DNA from: Macrosoma leucophasiata
Taxonomy: Eukaryota; Arthropoda; Insecta; Lepidoptera; Hedylidae
DNA length: 64,000 bases
Assembly: GCA_036365455.1 (NCBI GenBank)
Contig: JAWQUS010000010.1
Span: 21,624,501 to 21,688,500, forward strand
Direction of reading: 5' to 3'
Under the pieces are notes generated by a model. It made no database searches, was not told the origin of the DNA, and saw nothing but the letters and a program-made list of their open reading frames with translations. Positions 42,269 to 53,013 of the stretch are shown here, one piece after another. Each line of letters opens with the position of its first letter. The stretch's first letter is position 1. The translations under genes were made by a program, and so were the position numbers.

Positions 42269-42406
42269 GCCTGGGTTGCACCAAGTGAAAGTAATTGTAA
42301 CATTTTATATCCTCCTCCAACTTTTAACATATTTCTTTAAGTTAGAGAAGGATGTGAAATGTTACAATAAATTTAACTTTAACAAACATCTTGGTGCAAC
42401 CCAGGC
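42269..42406. mobile_element. Harbinger-like MITE, 138 bp
   Basis: Terminal inverted repeat GCCTGGGTTGCACCAA; TTA on both sides (42266-42268, 42407-42409), the TWA duplication of PIF/Harbinger elements. Sister copy at 47842-47991. Confidence 0.85.
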
Positions 42407-42582
42407 TTAGTTTGTAAATGTAACTGTAAGTTTTCAGCAAAAATAAACATGATCCATGTCTTAATTTTGCAAAACACGATATTGATATCGAATATTATAT
42501 AGGTAAAATATACAAAAAATACCAATACCAAAAACGAGATTGGAACACGGAATGGCCTCGGAACTAGAAATCCTCAAAAGAG

Positions 42583-42800
42583 GATGTTGCAAAAATGTAT
42601 GGACCTCCGGCCATGTATTGTACACAATATCATTAACAGGCAAAATCAATATAAAAACGTTTTTTTACTGCATATTTTCACTTATTTAGCTTTGTTTGCA
42701 GTTACAAAACATTATTTGTGCAGTTAGAATTGCAGCTCAAAACCAACATGGCGAATATGGCGGGCAATGTCATTTTGACATTTTCATTTTTTAAATTGTT
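42583..42800 (-). repeat. Dispersed ~215-bp repeat, copy 2
   Basis: Reverse complement of 1846-2062. Confidence 0.8.
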
Positions 42801-42825
42801 TTTTTGATTAAATAGAAAAAAAAAA

Positions 42826-42935
42826 CCTAACTTCACGCCTGTAATTCCCGAAGGGGTAGGCAGAGGTAAATGCATGCATTCAATCATACATGCAAACACC
42901 CACAATTCGCCGGTTACGTTTTTATATACGTTTAC
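42826..42935 (-). mobile_element. SINE-2 tail fragment
   Basis: Matches 38774-38880, including GGGGTAGGCAGAGGTAAATG and TTCGCCGGTTACGTTT. The head is missing. Confidence 0.8.
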
Positions 42936-43431
42936 GATTATATAGTTTGTACTTCGAGAAAAAAGCACCTTGTAAAAATGCACCCATTGAGACTCCTATT
43001 TCTCAAGAACATTGTAACCGCAAAATATGCCAGACAGAATAGCCTTTCGCAAATTAAACTCAGACCCATTTGTTTTTCCAATACAACGAAGCCTCGAGCG
43101 AATACTACAACAGAGGTTATATTATGTAAAATATTCTGTAATGCGCATGATCTTCTATACATATAATAAAACAGTAAAACCCGCGTGTCTGTACATTGTA
43201 TATATTTACGAAAAACTAATTGGGGGCGATGTTAAAATAGTATTAGAACACTTTTCAATGATTTTATTGTTTGTCTGTTTGTCCCTTTGTCAAGGCTAAT
43301 CTCCGAAGATACTGGACGGATTCGAATGAAACTTTTTGTGGTGTATAGATACTAAGCCTGGCCAACATTTAGGCTACTTTTTATTGCGGGAAAATCCCTC
43401 ATTCCTACGGGAATCCCTACATTTAATAAAA

Positions 43432-43862
43432 TTGTAGGAAAGTCAAAACTGTACATTGAATATTTTTTAAAAGAATACTTGGGACGTGATCTACAATAGA
43501 AATCGAAGCTAAAAATATAGTTTTCAGATCTTTTGTCTGTTTGTCTGTATGTATGTCCGGGCTAAACTAAAAAAGTACCTACAAAATGGCACCTGTTAGT
43601 AATATTCATGCAAAATTTGAAGTAAATTTTGCATGAATATTACTAACAGGTCCGGTCAACATATTAGCTACATAATAATATTGCTACTGGGAAGAGCTGT
43701 AAATCTTTAAAATCGTAGGAAAGTCAAAACTATACATTGATTTTTTTGTTTTAAAGAATATTTGGGGCGTGATCTACTATCGATATCGAAGCCAAATATA
43801 GTGTTTGTTTTGTCTGTTGTTGTTTGTCTGTATGTATGTGCGAGCTAAACTCAAAAAGTAAT
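43432..43862 (+). repeat. Diverged direct repeat of ~150 bp in the Helitron 5' region
   Basis: 43432-43580 and 43712-43862 share GTAGGAAAGTCAAAACT, GGCGTGATCTAC-like and TGTTTGTCTGTATGTATGT blocks. A perfect palindrome (43591-43651) lies between them. Confidence 0.7.
43591..43651. repeat. Perfect hairpin, 28-bp arms, 5-nt loop
   Basis: ACCTGTTAGTAATATTCATG and eight more bases at 43591-43618 are exactly complemented at 43624-43651. Confidence 0.95.
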
Positions 43863-43934
43863 GGATCTTAATGGATTTACTTCAAATTTTGAGAATTTTC
43901 AAGGACACCGCATTGGGTAAGGTTTATAGGTACC

Positions 43935-45617
43935 GTGCAACCAAATAATGGCGAAAGCTATTTCCTGCGGTTGTTACTTCACACGGTTCGAGGCACAACG
44001 TATTTCACTTTTCTGAGGACATTTGATGGCGTGGAGTATCCCACTTACCGCGCAGCCTGCGTAGCACGTCACCTTCTCGACGGTTACCAAAACTGGGATT
44101 ACACCCTCGCGGAGGCAAGCGTCAGTGATGGAGAAATATCGCCATCATCTGTCTGAAGATTTTCTACGAGCTTTGAGACACGTGCTACTGGAGACGAAGT
44201 CGACTAATACAGGTGTATTAGTTCATTTCAAGATGTGGTCATTTCCACCGATTGAACTATCGAATATGGGTTACCAGCTCCTCAAATCATCACCGCATCA
44301 AGACCGTAGAAATTGGGAGTATAACGCTGAGACAAATTACGATCCGGACGAAATGACCATGTCGCTTTGTTCTCTTCAGAGCAAAAACAAATTTATGATA
44401 CCGTCCTCGAAAGCGTTGGTCAAAACCAGGGTAAAATGTTTTTCTCCTGGATTTTGGATGCTTCTGGTGGAACAGAAAAACTTGTTATCTCTGGCATACT
44501 TGCAGAGGTCAAGAGGCAAGGCAAAATTTCTATTGCTGTAGCGTCGTGGGGAATTGCTGCCACACTGCTTCCGGATAGCAAGACAGTACATGCCTTGGAT
44601 GTTTAAATTTCCCTTATATTTAGAGAGCGCCGAAATGACTGTTTTTGGTGTGTCAGGGATAAGGGTGACACGTGCTCAAGGATTGCTCTCTGATTGTATG
44701 GGATGAGTGTACGATGGCCAATAGAAAGGCAGTTGAGGCCGTGGACAGAACCCTGCAGGACATCCGCAGGAACGAACATTTGAGTGGGTGGGGTCACATT
44801 ACTGTTCACTGACGAAAGCCGGCAAACGCCGTGGTGACTCGAAGATCGAGGGCTGACGAGATGAATGCTTTGTTGAAACGATCTTAACGAGTTCGTACCT
44901 ACGCTGCGCTTGACCATTAATATGAGTGCTCGGCTCGACGACAATGCACGTGCTCATGAATTTTCCGATGTCCTTCTAAGTCTTCGCGGAAGCACTCTAC
45001 CAGAAGATAGAGGTGGATAGGTGGTGTTTCCAGAGTCTCTCGACAGAGATGTATCCAGGTGAGAAGAACTCATTCTCGGTGTCTACGGGGACATTAGTCG
45101 TATACCGCACCAGCAGAATACGACGTTTTGGGTGTGTAAGCGGGCTATTTGACGCCCAAAAATGATCAGGCTGCAGCAATTAATAGCAATCGAGCAAGAT
45201 GACGCCACACATTATCCCATGGCATTTCTGAACTTCCTGCCAGCAAACGGAATTCCATCGCATACCATCAAGCTGAAGGTAGGTGTCCCGATTACGCTTC
45301 TTCTGAACTTATCTCCTCCGAAGTTGTATAATGGGACCCGGCATTGGCGAGGCAGTATTTATACCACGCATTCCCCTCATATCGCATACCTACACATTCC
45401 AGTTCAAGCGCTTACAGTTGAATGTTTGCTTCGCGATGACCATCAATAAGTCGCAGGGGCAGACACTGAGGTCAGAGGGTGTTAACCTCAGGACAAGTTG
45501 CTTCTCACACGGGCAACTGTACGTCGCTTGCTACCGCGTTACCAGTCCTGTCTCTCTTTACATTTTGGCTCCTGGCAGAATAACTACCAACGTAGTTTAT
45601 AGGAAAGTGTTGTAAGG
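43935..45617 (+). pseudogene. Helitron Pif1-like helicase, frame-broken
   Basis: Pieces in several frames follow the order of the helicase part of a Helitron Rep-helicase protein. Frame 1: ESYFLRLLLHTVRGTTYF, then WDYTLAEASVSD. Then QKQIYDTVLESV and a Walker A region reading ASGGTEKL instead of GGTGKT. Then GIAATLLPDSKTVHAL. Near 44690, WDECTMANRKAVEAVDRTLQ (motif II). Then FLNFLPANGIPSH and KLKVGVPITLLLNL. Finally CFAMTINKSQGQTL and FSHGQLYVACYRV (motifs V and VI). Stops, frameshifts and the altered P-loop show it is dead. Confidence 0.85.
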
Positions 45618-45934
45618 TTTGATACCTTTGTACGTATTTTTACTCTTTTGTGCCCGGGAATATATTCCTGCATTATTTTGTCTATTTCCTTCAGTCACAT
45701 CTTATGACTGAACTCAGCAGGATTCACATATGACTCCCTTCACTTGCTAGCTTGCAAAAAACTTATACTTTTAATTTAATACTATTTTAAAAGTTGTTTG
45801 CTTATAATGCTAAAGCGACACTGGCATCTTAGGTATGTTTGGTGCTGTAGAGCCTTCACGCAGACGACGTTGCGGGCAGCTGCTAGTTATTAATATAAGT
45901 ATATTTTCATTACTATTTATAATGTATGGCCCCG

Positions 45935-46352
45935 AAATAACTATCACAATGATATATGTATATATATACACCTAAGGTCTCAGGGGTGGCAAGTGGCAAT
46001 GCATCTTCATTTTGACCTCTGGTTTTTCGTGCTTATAGAATGCAGTCATCATTTAAAATCTATGTCAGTGTTTCTCACACATCGTTTTGCCATGGCCCGG
46101 TTATTTTCACACTGCCCCTTTATGACCCTCATGACATTTTTTAACCCAAGTGGGTTCCATAAATTAAAGCAATATACATTTATTAAGAATATTTACGATG
46201 CGGTAATCAACAGTAGGTAATGATTTTAAAAGTAGGTATCTTGCGACCCGGTATTTTATTTTGATGGCCCGGTACCGGGTCGCGACCCCGTAAATGGGAA
46301 GCGCTGATTTATGTGAACTGCATGCTTGTTTGCCACAACCTACGTTACATAA
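45935..46352 (+). repeat. Repeat family A, 3' part split by a hAT-like element
   Basis: Parts 45935-46065 and 46307-46352 join into the tail half of family A, ending ACGTTACATAAAAAAA. Confidence 0.8.
46066..46306. mobile_element. hAT-like non-autonomous element, 241 bp
   Basis: Ends CAGTGTTTCTCA and TGGGAAGCGCTG are imperfect inverted repeats. Flanks ATCTATGT (46058-46065) and ATTTATGT (46307-46314) are an 8-bp duplication with one mismatch, as in hAT insertions. The insertion splits a family A copy, giving independent proof of its boundaries. Confidence 0.85.
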
Positions 46353-46359
46353 AAAAAAC

Positions 46360-46840
46360 TAGATATTTACATTTTTTCACATATTTTCTCAAGTTCTATT
46401 CCAACGAAATAAACGTTTCGTGTATTTTAGTCGTAAATAAAACTGTCTATTTCTTAAACAACCATTAAGGTATCTTAAATACGAATAAATCTTCAAATAC
46501 TGCACAATTTTTAAATTCTAAGATAGAAGAATGGTTTTAATGGGTTTTGTAAATCTTTTAAATCGGAGCTTGATTTACAGGTAGGTAGTTAGTTAAACGG
46601 TAGGAACGATTTAGCGTCCATTCATTCGATGTCCCGCAATATGTCCAGAGATATTTTTTTGCATAAAAACAAGAACGTTTTTTTTTTTAATTTTTCATAA
46701 ACCAAGGATCTCAATGCAGCTGTTACCATTCCTGAGGTCAAATTATAATTTATTTGCAGGTAGTCTTTGTCAGATGTTTTATTACATGGGACACAAAAAA
46801 ACACAACTGACAAATCGTAGACGTCTGCAAGGAATCATAT
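46360..46840. other. No gene seen
   Basis: AT-rich unclassified sequence. Confidence 0.4.
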
Positions 46841-46844
46841 GTTA

Positions 46845-46980
46845 CTTGAACATTTCCTGAAAAGATAGATAGAGGTAAAGGCATACATGTAAACTAAAAT
46901 GCAAACACTATGGGAGTTTCCATGGATATATTTTGCCCTATGTAATAATAAATAGTAAGCCTATTTCCATTTCTGGGCAA
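46845..46980 (-). mobile_element. SINE-2 decayed body
   Basis: AGAGGTAAAGGCATACATG, ATGCAAACAC and CCCTATGTAATAA correspond in order to 38800-38890, with many changes. Confidence 0.5.
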
Positions 46981-47075
46981 ACTTTTTTTTTTATTTATTC
47001 TCATTACAAAAAAAAAACCAAAGGGTATGCCACGAGATATTAATAGGCTCCGAAGATGGCATTGCGAAACTTTAG

Positions 47076-47248
47076 TTTTTTTTTTTTATGTAATGGAAGT
47101 GGCAAACAAGCACGCAGTTCACATTGATGTTAAGTGATGACTGCAGCCTATAGACACCCACACGAAGACCAAGGTCAAAATGCAGATCCGTTACCACTTC
47201 TGAGGCCTAAGGTGTTATGCCTCTGTGCCGGAAATTACAGGGCCGTAC
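47076..47248 (-). repeat. Repeat family A, 5'-truncated copy
   Basis: Tail side complete. Ends exactly at GGCCGTAC. Confidence 0.9.
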
Positions 47249-47249
47249 A

Positions 47250-47590
47250 AAAATGTCAAAATCCCAATAACATTTAAGATTATGATGAGGTTAGGGCATA
47301 TTGACTATGATAGTAGGTAGCAAACAATACGCCCATATGGTCATTTACGACTAATTTCACCTACTTCCGTTTGCAATGCAAGTTTTCATATAAAGTTAAC
47401 TGATTTGAACAATTATTCCAATTAAGCGTTCAAACAGTGTAACATGGTCCAATCAAGTTCACGGTCCACAGTAACCAGCGTGGCACGCATCGTCACAGAT
47501 GAGTGATTGTTTATTGCATAAAGCGGACCAATTTGTACGCCCGACGAAGGGTTGCCACTCTACTATGTAATATATTAAATTAAATATATA
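47250..47590. other. No gene seen
   Basis: Unclassified AT-rich sequence. Confidence 0.4.
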
Positions 47591-47638
47591 TATATCATAG
47601 GAGGCGAAACTAACAGTAGTTTCACCTGCTATGATATA
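47591..47638. repeat. Near-perfect hairpin, 21-bp arms
   Basis: 47591-47611 pairs with 47618-47638 with two mismatches and a 6-nt loop. It is flanked by TA repeats. Confidence 0.85.
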
Positions 47639-47841
47639 TAAAATACAGATTTTATCAATAAAGACGTTGAAATCAGTAGGTCCTGTATATCTGTGAAATA
47701 AAACGGAATACGTCATTATTATCATAGTCTGAAGAATATTTATACATACTGCTGCCAAACCTACGAATAAGTACCTACTTTATTAGAAAGAAGTGTAAGA
47801 TAAAAAATGATCCCATGACTTGGACAGATAACGATACCTAA

Positions 47842-47991
47842 GCCTGGGTTGCACCAAGATGTTTGTTTAAGTTAAAGTTATTGTAAAATTTTACATACTT
47901 CTGTAACTTCAACAGATTTATTTATGTTAAAGCAGGATGTGCAATGTTACAATAACTTTAAATTTAACAAATATTTTGATGCAACCCAGGA
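47842..47991. mobile_element. Harbinger-like MITE, 150 b copy
   Basis: Same TIR as 42269-42406 (GCCTGGGTTGCACCAA / TGATGCAACCCAGG). TAA flanks both sides (47839-47841, 47992-47994). Confidence 0.85.
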
Positions 47992-48049
47992 TAAGTATCA
48001 TCAAACTTAAAAAGTATTCAACTTTCAAAATTGCTCTAATTTATAGTGC

Positions 48050-48292
48050 TGTGGAGGAACGGGTGGAAGTGTTCCTCCGGCGAAAAGGGAGGATCCTCCG
48101 ACCAGGCGAGGTGGTAGCGCCTGGCGGGCCGCGGCCCAACGGTTGACGTTGGGAAGTTGTATATATGCCAACTCTTGAGAAATCTTCGTATGTGCGATGT
48201 AATTCGAATGCACGCCATCTACCGTACTAGATAAGTACTGTAAGGTTTCATTGTATTCCACTAGTTGGCGCCTTAATGTAGTGGACGCTACA
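48050..48292 (-). repeat. 3' LTR
   Basis: 243 bp, TG...CA termini. Slightly diverged from its partner only within its last ~70 bp (minus sense). Confidence 0.9.
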
Positions 48293-48293
48293 T

Positions 48294-48303
48294 CACTCCC
48301 CTC
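48294..48303 (-). promoter_or_regulatory. Polypurine tract
   Basis: GGAGGGGAGTGA on minus abuts the TG of the 3' LTR, the normal site of plus-strand priming. Confidence 0.7.
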
Positions 48304-48700
48304 CAAGACCGGAGGTTGATATGATCGAGACAGCTGTCAGAGCTTCTCGCGGAGCTGTGCCAATGCCATATAGTCCCATGCCGCAAGTCCCAGTGAGTCG
48401 GGTGCGAAGGTCCTCAGTGAGTCGAGGTAGTCGCTGCTGCGGTGATGCGAAAGTCCCCTTTGAATCGAGGTAGTCGCTGCGTAGTAGCTACTGCGGGACG
48501 GCGCAGTGTGCTGACGCTGATGTGGCTGCAGGGTAATCCAGGCATGCGCGATCGCTGCAGGCGTGTGGAGTATCCCTGATGAAGCCGAGGGTGCTGGCTG
48601 GCGAGACTTGGTTACCGCTCGATGGTGCTGGTGATGTGAGGGATAACGTCGTCGAAGGTGCTGCAGAGTTGTAGAGAGTGGCTGGTGAGAAGGTTGCTTC

Positions 48701-48721
48701 CAATCACGTCGGGGGTCACCA
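48701..48721 (-). promoter_or_regulatory. Primer-binding site for tRNA-Trp
   Basis: The plus strand reads AATCACGTCGGGGGTCACCA, equal to the insect tRNA-Trp 3' end with CCA except for one extra G. It lies one base inside the 5' LTR. Confidence 0.8.
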
Positions 48722-48722
48722 C

Positions 48723-48967
48723 TGTGGAGGAGAACGGGTGGAAATGTCCCTCCGACGAAAAGGGAGGATCCTCCGACCAGGCCAGGTGGTAGCGCCTGGC
48801 GGGCCGCGGCCCAACGGTTGACGTTGGGAAGTTGTATATATGCCAACTCTTGAGAAATCTTCGTATGTGCGATGTAATTCGAATGCACGCCATCTACCGT
48901 ACTAGATAAGTACTGTAAGGTTTCATTGTATTCCACTAGTTGGCGCCTTAATGTAGTGGACGCTACA
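48723..48967 (-). repeat. 5' LTR
   Basis: 245 bp; partner of 48050-48292. Confidence 0.9.
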
Positions 48968-49044
48968 GTGCCACTTTTTTGTCGCAGATATTTAGTAAGA
49001 GTGTTACTCTTTTTTCCCAATAACTTGTATTCATAATATCAAAC

Positions 49045-49357
49045 CGTAGAGCAACACGGGCCGCCGGTCGCGGCGGACCAGAGGGGAGTAGACATATGCA
49101 GGCTTTCCCCTCTGTCAAAGTACAAGACCAAATGGTCCTATGCCTGTCGCCCAGATATTTAAATGTGTGCGTGGAATTGTTTATGTAATTTGTTAAAGTC
49201 AAGGTGTGAACTTCATGGTAATAGACGATTTTTGTAGTGTGAGTGTGTGTCACACGTATTTCCCCCCGCAATAAATGACAGACTGTTTTGCATCGGTAAT
49301 AAACGCTATGGCTACTCCACTCCGGTCCGCTGCGACCGGTGGGCCGAGTTGCTCTAT
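49045..49357. mobile_element. TIR element, ~313 bp
   Basis: Arms of ~45 bp: TAGAGCAACACGGGCCGCCG at left, inverted as TAGAGCAACTCGGCCCACCG at right, both running into a GGACC...GGAGTAG block. Interior non-coding. Confidence 0.8.
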
Positions 49358-49359
49358 GT

Positions 49360-50090
49360 ATCAAACCTTTTAATAAAACTCTAACCAACAAAAATAATAA
49401 TAAAAGAAATAAGTAAAACACTTCACTATTTTCCTTAATTAATTGCACTTTTTTTGGTTATCTTACTTCTGAAAACAGCTACTTAATTTTTTATAAACAA
49501 AATTATTACACGTCTTTAAATTAATCCCCTGTCCACTGATTCTCAATGGGGTGCTTAATCCAAAAGTACTATATTTTGTCTTTTAATAGTTGACAACCCT
49601 GACCCGACGCAACATTGGGCGCCAAGGTCAAGTGTAAACACCACTTCATCGAAACGATGACATAAGCGAGCAGTTTTTTAAGTATTTGGAGACGTTCGGT
49701 TAAACAAGTTATATAGTTACATAGCTAATTTGTTGATGGTTACGTGAAGTAAGAAATTTAGTACCCGTTCATTTTACCGACAAACGTTTCAAAACTCTTC
49801 ATTACAAAACAACGTTTCGCAACGATTTCGTTTCACATCTCAACTTTCTACAAATACCTACATCACTACATAAATAATTCACTTGGCAAACAGATTATTA
49901 CATAACTATTCATTTCATAACTCATCACTTCATACATCTTTGGCCTATTAATTATTTGTCATTATCTGTTATTACTCATAATTTCAGTTTATAGTTAATT
50001 AATACACACGTGCATTGACACAAAGCTGTTACACTACACTCGCAATTCAGTTTCGGAATTTTGATTCGAAGAATCGATTCGAAAGCAGTA
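49360..50090. other. No gene seen
   Basis: AT-rich unclassified sequence. Confidence 0.4.
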
Positions 50091-50095
50091 AAATC

Positions 50096-50332
50096 CATCT
50101 TCGGAGAGCACGTTAAGCCATCGGTCCCGGTTTCTATCGAGAGATAGCAGTCGTTAAACCTTGTCGGAGGCCTTATGGATGGTTTGAAAACACCCGACAG
50201 CGGGTTGACCACTAACACTTATCTCCACCAAACCGCATTGGAACAGCGTGGCGGTGTAGCTCCAGGCCTCCTCCCAAGTGGAGAGACTCGTGCCTAGCAG
50301 TGGGATGTATCAAGAGTTGCTATTATTAAACA
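50096..50332 (+). mobile_element. 5S-headed SINE, 5'-truncated copy
   Basis: Starts in the body (GAGCACGTTAAGCCATCGG) and ends with GCTATTATTA. Older, with several substitutions. Confidence 0.8.
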
Positions 50333-50742
50333 TTGTCTACGATCACGTTTATTTACGGTTGCCGTTTGCATTGTTATTGTCATGAAACGAACACTTATTA
50401 AGGTTGCATTGTTGCAATAGCTATTTGTAAAATCATCGTCATTGGATGTTTGCTGACAAAATGTCTGAACTCAATAACTTACGTACGTTCAACTTACGTC
50501 GTTCAATGGGGCCTTGTTTTTCCGAAATTAAATAAACGTATGTGTGATGTAGGTATTCACGAAATCCCGAATCCATATTTCGAATCGAAATACCGGAATG
50601 GCATTCCGAATGTGTGCGCTCTAAATCTTTGTGTCATGAGAAAAATTGCTGACCATATTCCTAGTCATACCAACTTCGAATGTCAACTATAACTGAAACT
50701 TTCGACCTGGAGACGAATATTATGATGATTCAGTTCGATGAA

Positions 50743-50845
50743 GTTCACTTTGATGGATGACTATTTTTAATGGAACTGAAACTGGTAACCAAATAGGATA
50801 GTGTATTTTTAGTTCGTTAAAAAATATGCATCCATCAAAGTGAAC
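50743..50845. repeat. 17-bp perfect inverted repeat, 69-bp spacer
   Basis: GTTCACTTTGATGGATG at 50743-50759 is exactly complemented at 50829-50845. Confidence 0.85.
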
Positions 50846-51014
50846 CAAATTGTGATTGATCCGTTATGCAAGAGTTTTTAAATGTAACATTAAAAAAAAA
50901 TTTTCTTCCTCGATTATTAAAAAAAAACAGACGTTATTACAAATGTTTGCTCTCAAAAATTATAACTGGAAGATGCATTAAATTTACATACAGACGGTAT
51001 TTACAAACTCTTAC

Positions 51015-51270
51015 TAGTTATCTAGCGCCCTCTATTGGTGAGTAGACCATTTATAAATCAGATACAACTCATGTGTAGAATTTTATTTATGTTTAAATAC
51101 TCTTGCAAATAGCACTGGATTATTTATTTTTTCTACTCACTCCTCACTACTACCTTTATAAAAGTTATTTATTGGACACGAGATATCTCTGAATGTGTTT
51201 CTCCTGTCTGCCATCTATTGTTGAGTAGCAACACATTTATAGTTTCAATAAATTCCACTAGATGGCAGGT
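51015..51270. promoter_or_regulatory. Cluster of CTCF-core-like motifs
   Basis: CCACTAGATGGCAG (about 51254-51267) fits the conserved CTCF core. AGCGCCCTCTATTGG near 51015-51035 (reverse complement) and CTGCCATCTATTGTTG near 51207-51222 are looser matches. AATAGATGGCGAT recurs near 51600. Motif similarity only; the words could also descend from a repeat. Confidence 0.25.
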
Positions 51271-51762
51271 ATCAATACAATCTCAATAAAATTAAAAAAA
51301 TAGAAAAAAAAAACAATTTTCGCCTGCTGAACGCTTAAAAATATTCCTGAAGAAGAATGTTATTATATGATACTAGAGATTACTTTGTAGTGAAGAACTT
51401 TGGGCTACGCTTGCACAAAAAAGACAAGATTTTTATTTTATACAAGTTCGAGCTCAATTGCAATTGTTTGTTCTAAAACACAAATTCACGCATGATTTCC
51501 TAGGTAATCCTATATATAATTAAGCGAACATAATCTTCCAATTCGGCAGTTGTTCTTTTTAATCTCATCTCATTTGTAAAAACAGTAAGTAACTACTCAA
51601 TAATAGATGGCGATAAACATCTTCAAATAAATTACCAAATTCATTCGTACGCGCCCTTTAAAAAAGAATTATCAAAACTTGAAAATTTGACAGAGATATT
51701 TTCAAATTCGGATCACTACGTCCCCTGCGGACAAACTTTACCTACAGTTCAAGTATGCCTAT

Positions 51763-51925
51763 TAATGTACGGCCCTGTGATTTACGGCACAGAGGATCAC
51801 CTTAGGCCTCAGGAGTGGTAACTCATCTGCATTTTGGCCTTGGTCTTTGTGTAAGTGTCTATAGGCTGCAGTCATCACTTAACATCGATGTGTGATCTTG
51901 TTTGCCACATCTATTACATAAAAAA
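51763..51925 (+). repeat. Repeat family A, 5'-truncated copy
   Basis: Begins at TAATGTACGGCCCTG and ends ATTACATAAAAAA. Confidence 0.9.
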
Positions 51926-52057
51926 TGCCTCTCAGTACCTACTTAATTATTTATCATAATTATATTCAATTTTAAAACATTGATTTGCTAAAATATAAAC
52001 CGCCAATAAAAACAATGAGGAACAATGTATTCAAAATTAGTAATTAAATTTAATCCT

Positions 52058-52439
52058 GATCACCGATCGCGTTCTTAATGAAGATGTAAGAAAGAGGCTT
52101 TGTGTGAATGATAGTATCGGTGTAAAAATGAAAAAAGGCATGCTCCGATGGTTCGGGCATATAGAAAGAATGTCGAATGAGCGAATGACTAAACAGATAT
52201 ACAATCCGAATGTGGATGGTTGCAGAGGCCCAGAAAGACCAAGACTGACCTACCATGACCAAATAGGTCGAGTTCTGTCTGATGGTGGGATCAAAAGTCT
52301 TAGGAATCGGCGTGCATGTATGAAGAGAATGATGAAGGTAGACGAGGCACGAGTGGTTTGTCAGAACCGGGATATCTGGCGCTCTACACTCTCTGCTTAC
52401 CCCGTTAGGGACCTGGCGTGAAGATACAACAACAACAAG
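52058..52439 (+). pseudogene. LINE family D, C-terminal ORF fragment with (CAA)n tail
   Basis: Flanked by a 9-bp duplication TTTAATCCT (52049-52057, 52440-52448). The frame, open to the stop at 52421, contains KMKKGMLRWFGHIERMSNER, PERPRLTYHDQIGRVL, SLRNRRACMKRM and STLSAYPVRDLA. This is the C-terminal end of an endonuclease-RT LINE. The 3' end GGCGTGAAGATAC and short CAA repeats follow. Severe 5' truncation removed EN and RT. Intactness and clear duplication suggest a fairly recent insertion. Confidence 0.85.
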
Positions 52440-52754
52440 TTTAATCCTTCAGCAACATTTGCATTTGTCATGTAACTGCATCATAAACCTTTAGTTTCGA
52501 GATAGGTATGTCCGTCGTTGTCAATGGGCTCACTATAACTTAATTAATTATAATTTGTTTTTAATAATTTCGGTGAATAGGAAATCTAAGTATTTTTATC
52601 AATCTTCGTATCACTGTAAGAATTCAGGTACCATCCACAACGAGGTGTAGTAAATGGGCAGGATGACTTGAAAAAAAAGGAACGGCCGCGTCTGACTTCC
52701 TTTTAACAGTGCCTTCAGAACTTTACATTTTAAAAAACGTAACCAATGAATGAT

Positions 52755-52832
52755 GTTTTCTTGCACGCAAGCACGCACGAATGAATGCATTTATCTCTGC
52801 CTACTACTTCTGGGAATACAGGCGTGAAGTAA
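52755..52832 (+). mobile_element. SINE-2 tail fragment
   Basis: ATGCATTTATCTCTGCCTAC ... CAGGCGTGAAGT. A further scrap in reverse lies at 52880-52920. Confidence 0.65.
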
Positions 52833-53013
52833 GTTGTGTCGATGGTATCCAAATTGTAATATAATCTCATCTAAAATTTAACGTCACGCCTACACCATGA
52901 AAGGGTAAGCAGATATTTCTATTCACAAGAATCATGTGACGAGAATCATTAAATGTTTATTTAATTTGCCCACACTTTGTCTGACGTAACAACTCATAAA
53001 TCCATCGAGCCGG

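Larger units (their letters stand above)
43151..45886 (+). mobile_element. Decayed Helitron carrying a helicase relic
   Basis: A TCTTCTATACATATAATAAA start after an A at 43150 and a GCGGGCAGCTG hairpin region ending CTAG at 45883-45886 before a T frame the segment. It holds a diverged direct repeat and a Helitron helicase pseudogene but no Rep (HUH) domain, so it is a deletion derivative. The 5' boundary is less certain than the 3' end. Confidence 0.6.
48050..48967 (-). mobile_element. Miniature LTR retrotransposon (TRIM-like), 918 bp
   Basis: Two near-identical ~244-bp direct repeats (48050-48292, 48723-48967; about 5 substitutions and one 2-bp indel) flank 430 bp without gag or pol. GTGC is duplicated on both sides (48046-48049, 48968-48971). 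On minus each LTR starts TGTAGCGTCC and ends CTCCACA. One base after the 5' LTR a primer-binding site matches the 3' end of tRNA-Trp. A purine-rich tract precedes the 3' LTR. All cis-acting parts of an LTR element are present and all coding parts absent. tRNA-Trp priming and 4-bp duplications fit a Ty3/gypsy (CsRn1-like) source. Confidence 0.9.

Noticed and set aside
47591..47638. microRNA precursor hairpin
   Set aside because: Only a 6-nt loop, nearly perfect pairing and a TA-repeat setting; more like a small palindrome. No small-RNA evidence available.
48337..49020. 227-codon minus-strand open frame
   Set aside because: It runs across the 5' LTR and the non-coding interior of the miniature LTR element; no gag or pol motif and low-complexity composition.
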